Part shown: in pieces, positions 25,388-32,755 of the stretch
Layout of the letters: the number at the start of each line of letters is the position of its first letter
Position numbering within the stretch: the first letter of the stretch is position 1
Source of the DNA: Sulfitobacter sp. THAF37
GTDB taxonomy: Bacteria > Pseudomonadota > Alphaproteobacteria > Rhodobacterales > Rhodobacteraceae
DNA: 64,000 nucleotides
NCBI RefSeq assembly: GCF_009363555.1
Contig: NZ_CP045372.1
Location: forward strand, 930,001-994,000
Direction of reading: 5' to 3'
The notes under the pieces: model-generated
What the model was told of the DNA's origin: nothing
The model's input: the letters and a program-made list of their open reading frames with translations, nothing else
Databases searched by the model: none
Made by a program: the position numbers and the translations under genes

Positions 25388-25394
25388 TGGTTCC
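25369..25394 (-). promoter_or_regulatory. Probable EcfG-type promoter for nepR-ecfG-kinase
   Basis: On the minus strand GGAAC (25394-25390) is followed after 17 bases by GGTT (25372-25369), one base from the CGTT consensus. It overlaps the phyR promoter almost completely in the opposite direction, so the two may compete for polymerase. Confidence 0.55.
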
Positions 25395-25422
25395 AAGAAT
25401 TATCAAATAAAGGACTGCCGAA

Positions 25423-26232
25423 ATGAGTGATGCCAATGAGCCACGAAGCATCAGTGATGAATTGGGAGAAAACATTCCGTACCTGCGCAGGTTCTCGCGC
25501 GCAATGACCGGCAGCCAGCAAAGCGGCGATATGTTTGCCGCTGCTGCGCTTGAGGCAATCCTGGCCGACCGATCTGTTCTTGACGGAACGGATGTGCGAA
25601 CCGGCCTGTTCAAGGTCTTGCACGGCATCTGGTCAAGCGCAGGTGCCCCGGTTGAGGAGGGCGAAAGCGGTGCGCGGGCCAAGGCGCAGGATCGACTTGC
25701 CGCGCTGACCACCAACTCCCGTGAAGCTCTCCTGCTCCACACGATCGAAGGTTTCTCGTTCTCTGGCATCGCGCAGATCATTGGCGTCGAACAGAGCGAA
25801 GCAGAACAGCTTGTTGATATCGCCCGCCGGGAAATGGCGGACAGCGCGACCGGCTCGGTGATGATCATCGAAGACGAAGCTATTATCGCGATGGATATCG
25901 AAAGCATCGTGGCTGATATGGGCCACCGCATCACCGGCGTTGCGCGCACCCGCGACGAGGCTGTCGCGCTGGGTCGCAAGGATGTGCCTGACCTCATCCT
26001 CGCCGATATTCAACTGGCGGATAATTCGTCCGGCATTGACGCCGTCAACGACATCCTGACGGAGCTGGGCACCCGACCGGTGATCTTCATCACCGCCTTT
26101 CCCGAACGCCTTCTGACGGGCGACAAACCCGAACCGGCCTTCCTGATCTCAAAGCCCTACACGGTCGAGCAGGTGGTGTCTTCGGTGTCTCAGGCGATGT
26201 TCTTCTCTTCAACAGAAACTCTGAACGCCTGA
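25423..26232 (+). CDS. phyR: PhyR response regulator (sigma-like output plus receiver)
   Basis: The 269-residue protein begins with a sigma-factor-like domain (about 1-140; LLLHTIEGFSFSGIAQIIGV). It ends in a receiver domain (about 145-262) with the acidic pair Glu150/Asp151, phospho-acceptor Asp195 (LILADIQL) and the conserved lysine in ISKPYT. On phosphorylation PhyR mimics a sigma factor, binds NepR and frees EcfG. The AAAGGA ribosome site and an EcfG-type promoter precede it, and a strong terminator follows. The domain order and locus make this call secure. Confidence 0.95.
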   Translation: MSDANEPRSISDELGENIPYLRRFSRAMTGSQQSGDMFAAAALEAILADRSVLDGTDVRTGLFKVLHGIWSSAGAPVEEGESGARAKAQDRLAALTTNSREALLLHTIEGFSFSGIAQIIGVEQSEAEQLVDIARREMADSATGSVMIIEDEAIIAMDIESIVADMGHRITGVARTRDEAVALGRKDVPDLILADIQLADNSSGIDAVNDILTELGTRPVIFITAFPERLLTGDKPEPAFLISKPYTVEQVVSSVSQAMFFSSTETLNA

Positions 26233-26273
26233 AGCTATCGCGCCACCCGGTGCCACCCCGTCTATCAACTTCG

Positions 26274-26304
26274 AAAAGCCCCGCCACACCGAGCGGGGCT
26301 TTTG
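26274..26304 (+). terminator. Rho-independent terminator after phyR
   Basis: AAAAGCCCCGC at 26274-26284 pairs with GCGGGGCTTTT at 26293-26303 across an 8-base loop and ends in a T run. Confidence 0.85.
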
Positions 26305-26312
26305 CTTGTTTC

Positions 26313-26337
26313 GGAACAAATGGGCGCGGCACACGTT
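26313..26337 (+). promoter_or_regulatory. EcfG-type promoter for the DUF883 gene
   Basis: GGAAC (26313-26317), 16 bases, then CGTT (26334-26337): a perfect consensus match directly after the phyR terminator and about 42 bases before the DUF883 start. Confidence 0.8.
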
Positions 26338-26378
26338 GGTTGGGCGACACTCGATCAAAACTGATAAAGGAGAATATC

Positions 26379-26714
26379 ATGTCGAACGTGACCAAAGCGA
26401 TGCCTTCAAAAGCGGCTGACGAAATCAGCAAGGCAGGGAAGGTGACTGTCGACGATCTGTCGGTGCAACTGCAGGTCCTCAAGGACGACATTGCGGCGCT
26501 GACGTCCACCGTGGGTTCCTACAGCCAGGAACGCGCATCCGTCGCACGCGACACGGTGCAACAGAAAGCTTCTGAACTCAGCACGTCGGCTCAGGCCCGC
26601 GCGAAGGAAGGTCAGAAACAAGCCGAAGACTTTATCCGTACGCAGCCTGGGACGGCGATCGGTATCGCAGCCGGCGCTGGCTTTCTGATTGGTCTGCTGA
26701 CGGCACGTCGCTGA
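26379..26714 (+). CDS. DUF883 (YqjD/ElaB-like) membrane-anchored protein
   Basis: The 111-residue product starts at the ATG at 26379 with ribosome site AAAGGAG. It consists of a charged helical region (LSVQLQVLKDDIAALTSTVG, then Gln/Lys/Glu-rich helices) and a C-terminal membrane helix IGIAAGAGFLIGLLTARR. This is the layout of YqjD/ElaB-type DUF883 proteins, which in E. coli attach to the inner membrane, bind ribosomes and are stationary-phase induced. The EcfG-type promoter upstream agrees with a stress role. It overlaps the next gene by one base. Confidence 0.85.
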   Translation: MSNVTKAMPSKAADEISKAGKVTVDDLSVQLQVLKDDIAALTSTVGSYSQERASVARDTVQQKASELSTSAQARAKEGQKQAEDFIRTQPGTAIGIAAGAGFLIGLLTARR

Positions 26715-27079
26715 TGTTTGACCACCTTGCGCACAAGGCCCAGATCAAGGCAGCCCAGACCGCTCAGACCGCTGTGCTTGGTCTGGGCGCGTCTTTGCTG
26801 CTGGCCGTCGGGATTGGTTTTCTGACGACCGCCTTTTGGATTTTTCTCGTCAGCATTGCGGATGCACTCATTGCCGCGCTGATCATCGGCGCACTGTATG
26901 CGGGTGCGGGTATGATTATGCTCGCGGTGATGTCTGCAAAACGTCGTGCGGCTCAGCGGCAGCTTGAACGGATTGAACTTGAGAAACAGACAGGCTCTGA
27001 TCTGCAAGGAACCATTCAGCAGCTGATTTTGGCATTTGTCACCGGAATCACGGCTGGTCGGACTGGCCACCGAGGGTAG
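26714..27079 (+). CDS. Holin-like/YqjE-type small membrane protein
   Basis: The 121-residue product has two membrane helices (about 22-45 and 50-73) and a basic, helical C-terminus (KRRAAQRQLERIELEKQ). This resembles the phage-holin-superfamily/YqjE-like proteins (DUF1469 type) that commonly follow DUF883 genes. It shares the A of the TGATG overlap with the upstream gene, so both belong to one stress-controlled unit. The last 32 bases overlap the convergent pseudo-receiver gene on the other strand. Confidence 0.75.
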   Translation: MFDHLAHKAQIKAAQTAQTAVLGLGASLLLAVGIGFLTTAFWIFLVSIADALIAALIIGALYAGAGMIMLAVMSAKRRAAQRQLERIELEKQTGSDLQGTIQQLILAFVTGITAGRTGHRG

Positions 27080-27407
27080 CAGCGATCAGTCCATGGGCGC
27101 TGAAGGGCTTCGAAAGGTAGACGGCATCACGCGTTGCATCGGTTCCTTCGAACCTCTCTTCGCCGATAATGACAAGTCGCCCGACGGACGACATCTGCAT
27201 CAGGAACTCCGCATCCTCCTTCCGATTTTCGGTCGAGGTAGCAAAGACCACGGTCAGCTCGGACATCTGGTTGGCATCCAGAAGGTTTTTGCGCAGAGCG
27301 GCCAAGCTTTCGCATTCAATCACAGTCTCGGCTGCACTTTCACTCCACAAGGCTTCGCAGATGTCAGCACGAACAAAGGGATCCGGTTCGTAAACAAGGT
27401 AATGCAT
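27048..27407 (-). CDS. Receiver-domain protein lacking the phospho-acceptor Asp
   Basis: The 119-residue product (start ATG at 27407, GGAAAG upstream) is a lone receiver-like domain. YEPDPFVRADICEALW fits the first strand and helix, and LSKPFS holds the conserved lysine (Lys100). The strand that should end in the phosphorylated Asp reads LTVVFATS, so no Asp is present at that place. It may be a pseudo-receiver acting by protein contact. It is divergent from a Crp/Fnr regulator gene (87-base gap) and convergently overlaps the stress membrane gene by 32 bases. No output domain is present. Confidence 0.7.
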   Translation of the reverse strand: MHYLVYEPDPFVRADICEALWSESAAETVIECESLAALRKNLLDANQMSELTVVFATSTENRKEDAEFLMQMSSVGRLVIIGEERFEGTDATRDAVYLSKPFSAHGLIAATLGGQSDQP

Positions 27408-27494
27408 GGCTTTCCGAAGTCTGGTCCAAAACGCCCAGATACAACAGCGCCGACATGGCTGCATTAAACTATGACATAACAAGGTGCTGATCAG

Positions 27495-28223
27495 ATGGCC
27501 ACGAAATGTAGGAACTGCCCGCTCCGGCAAAGAGACCTCTTCGTTGACTTTTCTCCCGAGGAGGTTGAATTCATGCAGAAATTCAAGGCCGGGGAGCTGA
27601 CCATCGCACCCGGCACCCCGATCCTGCTTGAAGGTTCGAACGCACCACAATTGTTCACTGTTCTGTCAGGCATGGGAATCAGGGACAAGACGCTCGAAAA
27701 CGGCGACCGTCAGGTCATCAGCTTTGTGTTCCCCGGTGACTTTCTCGGATTGCAGGCCAGCCTGATGGGCAAGATGGGCCATTCCGTTGAGGCCCGCACG
27801 CCGATGAAGCTTTGCGTCTTTGACCGTTCGGAGTTCTGGAGCTACTTTCGCGCCCACCCCAGCCGTGCATTCGATGTGACCTGGCTTGCCGCGATTGAAG
27901 AACATTTTCTGGGTGAAACGGTCGCGACCCTGGGGCAGCGCACTGCGACCCAAGCTCTGGCATGGGCCCTCGTCAAGGTCTATCAGCGCGGCTACGCCCT
28001 TGGCTTGGTCGACAACCATCAGATGGATTTGCCTTACACGCAGCGTGATCTGGCCGATGCGCTCGGGCTCTCTCTTGTCCATACCAACAAGACCTTGGCC
28101 AAACTCCGCGAAGCGCAACTCGTATCATGGTCCAGCGGGACGCTGCACGTCATGCAACCGGACGCATTGGCCGAACTCGCAATGACGTCGTGGGACACGT
28201 TGCCGCCCCGTCCCCTTATGTAA
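27495..28223 (+). CDS. Crp/Fnr-family transcription regulator
   Basis: The 242-residue protein has a cyclic-nucleotide-binding-type beta roll (about 20-140; NGDRQVISFVFPGDFLGLQ) and a winged helix-turn-helix (about 170-230; YTQRDLADALGLSLVHTNKT). The N-terminus CRNCPLR has two cysteines, short of the four needed for an FNR-type 4Fe-4S cluster, so oxygen sensing through that cluster is doubtful. The signal is unknown. It is divergent from the pseudo-receiver gene, and the two may be functionally paired. Confidence 0.85.
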   Translation: MATKCRNCPLRQRDLFVDFSPEEVEFMQKFKAGELTIAPGTPILLEGSNAPQLFTVLSGMGIRDKTLENGDRQVISFVFPGDFLGLQASLMGKMGHSVEARTPMKLCVFDRSEFWSYFRAHPSRAFDVTWLAAIEEHFLGETVATLGQRTATQALAWALVKVYQRGYALGLVDNHQMDLPYTQRDLADALGLSLVHTNKTLAKLREAQLVSWSSGTLHVMQPDALAELAMTSWDTLPPRPLM

Positions 28224-28239
28224 TCCGACATCCCAAAGG

Positions 28240-29172
28240 TTAACCGTTTTCAGGAACTTCGACGAATTCATCGGCTACGACTGCACCGCGACGCCCGACC
28301 GGTCGGGGCGGACCAATGGTCGAATCCTCCTTGGTCCGAAGTTCGATCTGGGCGTTGAGAGAGGCACCAAACAGCACGAGAAAGCTGGAAATCCAGAGCC
28401 AGATCAGCATGGCGATAACCGCCCCGATAGAGCCGTAGACCTGGTTATAATTTCCGAAATTCGAAACGTAGTAGGAAAACCCCACCGACAGGACCGCCCA
28501 CAGAAGGACAGCGAGCACGGCACCGGCGGATAGCCAGGGCAGACGCGCCGCCCTTCGGTTCGGGCCGAACCTGTACAGCACACCGACCCCCGCAAACAGG
28601 ACGACGATGGCGATGACCCAACGCAGCAGCTCGACCACCAGCGAAGCGAACGGCCCGAGCGGGAAGAAAGCCAGCAACACCGGCGCGATCACCAGGGTCA
28701 ACAGCGCAACGATTCCCACCAGAACCAGCATCATTGTCAGCATGAGCGCCCGCAGGTAGTGCCAGGCGGTATTCCGGTTGCGCTGCTTGTAGACGTTGTT
28801 GAGGCCAATCATCATCGCCCCGACACCGGCCCGCGCGGACCAAAGGGCAAAGCACAACGACAACAGCCCTGCCCAACCCAGGGTTTCCGTGCTGGCCGTG
28901 ATCAGGGACGTCACCTGCACACTGATGATTTCGTAAACGTCGTTGGGCAGAAATCCCCGCATTTTCTCTAGCTGCGGCAACACCACCGCCGCGTCCGAAA
29001 TCATACCAAGCAGCGCGATCAACGCGGCGAGCGCCGGAAAAAGAGAGAGCATCGCAAAGAATGCCACCCCAGCTGAAATCAATGAAATGTCATTCTCTGC
29101 AATGTGCTTCAGGCTCGCCCGGAAGGCATCCCAATACAGGCGACCCCGGCTTGGAAGCCTATGTGATCCCAT
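28240..29172 (-). CDS. YihY/BrkB-family inner membrane protein
   Basis: The product (310 residues from the ATG at 29172) has about six membrane helices and the family signatures LISAGVAFFAMLSLFPALAA and YGSIGAVIAMLIWLWIS. YihY/BrkB proteins were once thought to be RNase BN; that is now rejected and their role is uncertain. The start is 2 bases after the stop of the FNT-family gene, with ribosome site GGAGGAAGG inside that gene. The two therefore form an operon. The C-terminus is polar and probably cytoplasmic. Confidence 0.85.
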   Translation of the reverse strand: MGSHRLPSRGRLYWDAFRASLKHIAENDISLISAGVAFFAMLSLFPALAALIALLGMISDAAVVLPQLEKMRGFLPNDVYEIISVQVTSLITASTETLGWAGLLSLCFALWSARAGVGAMMIGLNNVYKQRNRNTAWHYLRALMLTMMLVLVGIVALLTLVIAPVLLAFFPLGPFASLVVELLRWVIAIVVLFAGVGVLYRFGPNRRAARLPWLSAGAVLAVLLWAVLSVGFSYYVSNFGNYNQVYGSIGAVIAMLIWLWISSFLVLFGASLNAQIELRTKEDSTIGPPRPVGRRGAVVADEFVEVPENG

Positions 29173-29174
29173 GT

Positions 29175-30020
29175 TCAGCCTTCCTCCACGTCGTCGCGGA
29201 CCTGCCCCCATGCAACGAGGGAAAAGATGATTGTTCCGCCGATGATGTTACCCGCCAACACCGGCAAGAAAAACCCGAAGATTGCCTGCATTCCCGCCAG
29301 CTCACCCCGCAGCAGCAGAACCGCCATCTCGACAGAGCCCGCGACGATGTGGGTGAAATCGCCCGCTGCGATCAGCCAGGTGAACGTCAGGATCAGGAAA
29401 AATGCTGCTTCATCCGCTTGTGGCAGCATCCATACGATCAATGCCACGATCACCCCAGCCGGTATCGCGCGCCAGAAACTGTCTCCTGCGGCCATGCCTG
29501 TGGCGTGTTCCGATAGCGATATGACGGCGACCATGACTTCGGCCGGGATCGCTGAAGTAAAGACGAACAGCGCACCCGCCGCAAAAGCTCCGATGACGTT
29601 CGCGGTCAGCACGATCGCCCACAGCCGGGTCATGCAAAAGAACGAATACACCGACCGCTGCTGCATGATTGGCAGAACGGTCGTTATCGTGTTTTCCGTG
29701 AAAAGCTGCATGCGGCCCATGATCACCGCCAGAAAACCCAGGGAATACCCCAGATTCTCAAGCAGGGGGCGCCAGGACGTATCGGGCAGATGCGCACGAA
29801 AGATCGCTTCGCCCAGTACCGACAGACTGATGAGCATACCCGCAGCGATGCCCGACCAGATCAGCGACCGCTTGGTTCGCGCCAGTTCCTCCTCACCCTC
29901 TCGGCGGATGACTTCGTAGATCATGCGTGGCGACAGGGCTGCCGCCTCGTTTACAGACTTTTCTTCTTCGGCATCTTCCACGTCCACAGCGTGGCTATGC
30001 CTCTGTATCAGGGGTGCCAT
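29175..30020 (-). CDS. Formate/nitrite transporter family protein (YfdC-like)
   Basis: The product is about 281 residues: a 60-residue charged N-terminus, then six membrane segments of the FNT fold. Characteristic stretches are FTWLIAAGDFTHIVAGS and LAGNIIGGTIIFSLVAW. The N-terminal extension and overall pattern resemble E. coli YfdC rather than FocA. I placed the start at 30020 (MAPLIQRHSH), where AAAGGA lies about 9 bases upstream; 30029 is possible. It probably moves a small monovalent anion, substrate unknown. It is co-transcribed with the YihY/BrkB gene. Confidence 0.8.
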   Translation of the reverse strand: MAPLIQRHSHAVDVEDAEEEKSVNEAAALSPRMIYEVIRREGEEELARTKRSLIWSGIAAGMLISLSVLGEAIFRAHLPDTSWRPLLENLGYSLGFLAVIMGRMQLFTENTITTVLPIMQQRSVYSFFCMTRLWAIVLTANVIGAFAAGALFVFTSAIPAEVMVAVISLSEHATGMAAGDSFWRAIPAGVIVALIVWMLPQADEAAFFLILTFTWLIAAGDFTHIVAGSVEMAVLLLRGELAGMQAIFGFFLPVLAGNIIGGTIIFSLVAWGQVRDDVEEG

Positions 30021-30151
30021 CTCAGCCATCCTTTTAGAGTGTTCCCGAGGCAAATAGCGCATTCCGGCAGGCTGGACAGTCCTTGTACGGAATTGCGGGC
30101 TAGTCTTCTGGCCATGAAACCTGCAAAACATGCCCGAGCGAAAGGAAAATC

Positions 30152-31423
30152 ATGTCACCTCACCCTGAAAGTCTCAGCACTGAAATCCGTTCCCGGTTCG
30201 CGCATGTCGAAAGCTGCCCGTTCGCTGGCCCGCGCATCTTTTTCGAGAACGCTGGTGGCGCGCTGACGCTGAACTCTGTGGTGGAAACCTCGGCCAGGTT
30301 CGCGGCGATCCCGGACAACCAGGGACGGGACAACGCGGCCTCCGCCGCCCTGGTCAAGGTTATCGCGGATGCCCGCGCCGACATGGCTCTGTTCTTCAAC
30401 ACGGCGTCGGGGCGGTTCTTTGTGGGTGAATCCGGCACCGAGCTGCTGTTCCGGTTGATCCGCACGGCCGTCATGGGGCAATCCCCCCGCGGTGCCGTCA
30501 TCGGCTCGACGGTTGAGCATCCGGCCTCGCGCAGCGCGGCGCAGCACTGGGCGCGGCAGGCGGGGGTGGATTACATCGCCGTGCCGCATGACGATGCCAC
30601 GGGCCGGGTCTCTGCCGACGCCTATGATCAGATGATGCGCGAAGACGTGCGCGTTGCGACCATCCTGCATACGTCGCCGGTCACCGGGATCGCCAATGAT
30701 GTGGCCGCAATCGCCAAGACCATCCGGGCCAAGGCGCCGGAAGCCTTTATCATAGTGGACGGCATCCAGCACGCCAGCCACGGGCGCATCGACATTGCCG
30801 CCTACGACATCGACGGGTATGTCGTCTCTCCCTACAAGATGTTCTCTCGCCACGGATACGGGGTGGCGTGGGCGTCGGATCGGCTGACCGGGCTGGACAT
30901 CGAGACGCTGGCGGGCGGACCGGCCGGCAACTGGGAAATGGGCACGCGGGATACCGGGGCCTACGCCACCTTTTCCGATGTGGTCCGGTACTTCGAATGG
31001 CTGGGTGGCGAGACATCGGAGTCCGAGACACCGCGCGACCGGATTGTTGCCGCCGGGGCCAGCATTCACGACCACGAACAGGCCCTGACCGATGCCCTGC
31101 TGCACGGCGCGGGAAATCTGCCCGGCCTCGCCAGCCTTGATGGCGCGACGATCCTGGGCGGTACCGACAATCCGGACCGCGAAGGGCTGGTCTGTTTTGC
31201 GCTCGACACTCTGCCTGCAGACCGGATCGTCGAAGGTCTGAACGCCAGCGGTATCCGAACCCATATCCGCCGCGCCGATCACTACTCGGGCAACGTCTTG
31301 TCCCCGCTTGGTCTTGACGCCGCGGTGCGGGTCTCTTTGTGTCATTACAATACGCTGAGCGAGGTGCGCGCGTTTCTGTCGGCGATACAGGAGATGACCT
31401 TGCCAAACTCCGCGAACCAGTGA
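30152..31423 (+). CDS. Class V PLP-dependent enzyme (cysteine-desulfurase-like fold, no catalytic Cys loop)
   Basis: The 423-residue protein has the SufS/CsdA-type fold. STVEHPASRSAAQHW, FIIVDGIQHASHG (PLP-ring Asp and Gln) and the likely PLP lysine in VVSPYKMFSRHGYG are all present. In true cysteine desulfurases a Cys sits in the loop before the last strands. Here that region reads IRRADHYSGNVLSPLGL without a Cys, so desulfurase activity is unlikely and a lyase or aminotransferase reaction is more probable. It is followed after 11 bases by an M20 deacylase gene; the pair may act on one amino acid derivative. Confidence 0.75.
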   Translation: MSPHPESLSTEIRSRFAHVESCPFAGPRIFFENAGGALTLNSVVETSARFAAIPDNQGRDNAASAALVKVIADARADMALFFNTASGRFFVGESGTELLFRLIRTAVMGQSPRGAVIGSTVEHPASRSAAQHWARQAGVDYIAVPHDDATGRVSADAYDQMMREDVRVATILHTSPVTGIANDVAAIAKTIRAKAPEAFIIVDGIQHASHGRIDIAAYDIDGYVVSPYKMFSRHGYGVAWASDRLTGLDIETLAGGPAGNWEMGTRDTGAYATFSDVVRYFEWLGGETSESETPRDRIVAAGASIHDHEQALTDALLHGAGNLPGLASLDGATILGGTDNPDREGLVCFALDTLPADRIVEGLNASGIRTHIRRADHYSGNVLSPLGLDAAVRVSLCHYNTLSEVRAFLSAIQEMTLPNSANQ

Positions 31424-31434
31424 ACGGTGCGGAA

Positions 31435-32712
31435 ATGGACACCAGATTGCACCAAGCCATCGAGGACAGGCGCGACGACCTGATCGCGCTGACCCAGGAC
31501 CTGATCCGCATTCCCACGCTGAACCCTCCGGGCACCGACTACCGCAAAATCTGCGAGTACCTGGACAAACGCCTGCGCGGGCGCGGGTTCGAAACCGAAC
31601 TGATCCGCGCCACCGGCACTCTGGGCGACAGCGACAAATATCCGCGCTGGAACATCGTCGCGCGCAAGGCCGGAAAACGTGCTGGCGACTGCGTGCACTT
31701 CAACAGCCACACCGATGTGGTGGAGGTCGGCGCCGGCTGGACCTACGATCCCTTCGGCGGCGACATCGCGGATGGCAAGATTTACGGGCGTGGGGCCTGC
31801 GACATGAAGGGTGGCCTCGCCGCCTCCATCATCGCGGCGGAGGCCTTCATCGAAACGCACCCGGACTTTGCCGGAGCGATCGAGATTTCCGGCACGGCGG
31901 ACGAGGAAACCGGCGGCTACGGCGGTGTCGCCTACCTGGCCGAGCAGGGCTATTTCAACCCGAGCCGCGTACAGCATGTCATCATCCCAGAGCCGCTGAA
32001 CAAGGATCGCATCTGCCTGGGACATCGCGGCGGCTGGTGGGCCGAGATCGAGACAAAAGGCGAGATCGCCCATGGCGCGATGCCTTTTCTGGGCGATTGC
32101 GCCGTGCGCCACATGGGGGCGGTCCTGCAGGAATTCGAAGACAAACTTTTCCCGGCAATGGCGGCGCGGTACACCGATATGCCGGTGGTGCCGGAAGGGG
32201 CGCGACAGTCCACGATGAACATAAACTCGATCCACGGTGGCGAACCGGAGCCGGAAGAAGGGTTCACGGGCCTGCAGGCCCACTGCGTGCCCGATAGCTG
32301 CCGTATCGTCATCGACCGCCGTTTCCTGATCGAAGAGACGCTGGACCAGGTCCGCGACGAAGTGACCGGACTGCTGGAAGGTCTGCGTGCCACCCGCGCA
32401 AACTTTGATTTCGAACTGACAGAACGAAACTCGGTCCTGCCCTCGATGACCGACCGGGATGCACCCGTGGTCCGCATGGTCGCCGACGCGATCAAAAAGG
32501 TGATGGGCAAGGCGCCTGAGTATGTCGCCTCCCCCGGCAGCTACGACCAGAAGCACATCGACCGGATCGGCACCCTGAAGAACTGCATCGCCTACGGGCC
32601 GGGCGTGCTGGAGCTGGCCCACAAGCCGGACGAATGGATCGGCATTGACGACATGATCGACAGTGCCAAGGTCATGGGCGCGGCGCTGGAAAGCCTGCTG
32701 CTGAAGGGCTAG
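31435..32712 (+). CDS. M20-family deacylase (ArgE/DapE-like)
   Basis: The 425-residue metalloenzyme carries the M20 metal ligands in order: FNSHTDVVEVG, GRGACDMKGG, TADEETGG (Glu-Glu), PEPLN and ELAHKPDEW. M20 enzymes hydrolyse N-acyl amino acids, succinyl-diaminopimelate or small peptides. This one groups with ArgE/DapE-like deacylases by eye, but the substrate is open. I chose the ATG at 31435; a GTG at 31420 overlapping the previous stop is an alternative. The TAG stop is inside the CTAG arm of the hairpin that separates it from the convergent Hsp70-like gene. Confidence 0.82.
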   Translation: MDTRLHQAIEDRRDDLIALTQDLIRIPTLNPPGTDYRKICEYLDKRLRGRGFETELIRATGTLGDSDKYPRWNIVARKAGKRAGDCVHFNSHTDVVEVGAGWTYDPFGGDIADGKIYGRGACDMKGGLAASIIAAEAFIETHPDFAGAIEISGTADEETGGYGGVAYLAEQGYFNPSRVQHVIIPEPLNKDRICLGHRGGWWAEIETKGEIAHGAMPFLGDCAVRHMGAVLQEFEDKLFPAMAARYTDMPVVPEGARQSTMNINSIHGGEPEPEEGFTGLQAHCVPDSCRIVIDRRFLIEETLDQVRDEVTGLLEGLRATRANFDFELTERNSVLPSMTDRDAPVVRMVADAIKKVMGKAPEYVASPGSYDQKHIDRIGTLKNCIAYGPGVLELAHKPDEWIGIDDMIDSAKVMGAALESLLLKG

Positions 32713-32755
32713 GCTCTGGCCCCAGTGCCACAGGATTAATGGGGCCAGAGCCTAG
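32709..32755. repeat. Short CTAG-bordered hairpin related to the 19332 element
   Basis: Arms at 32709-32724 and 32740-32755 form a perfect 16-bp inverted repeat (CTAGGCTCTGGCCCCA) with a 15-base loop. The right arm and adjoining bases match the right end of the 19332-19644 element at 20 of 21 positions. Stop codons of both convergent neighbours are inside the CTAG ends. It may act as a bidirectional terminator, and it could be an internal-deletion remnant of the larger element. Confidence 0.7.

Noticed and set aside
30152..31423. Annotation as a cysteine desulfurase
   Set aside because: The loop that should carry the active-site Cys has none; only the fold is shared.
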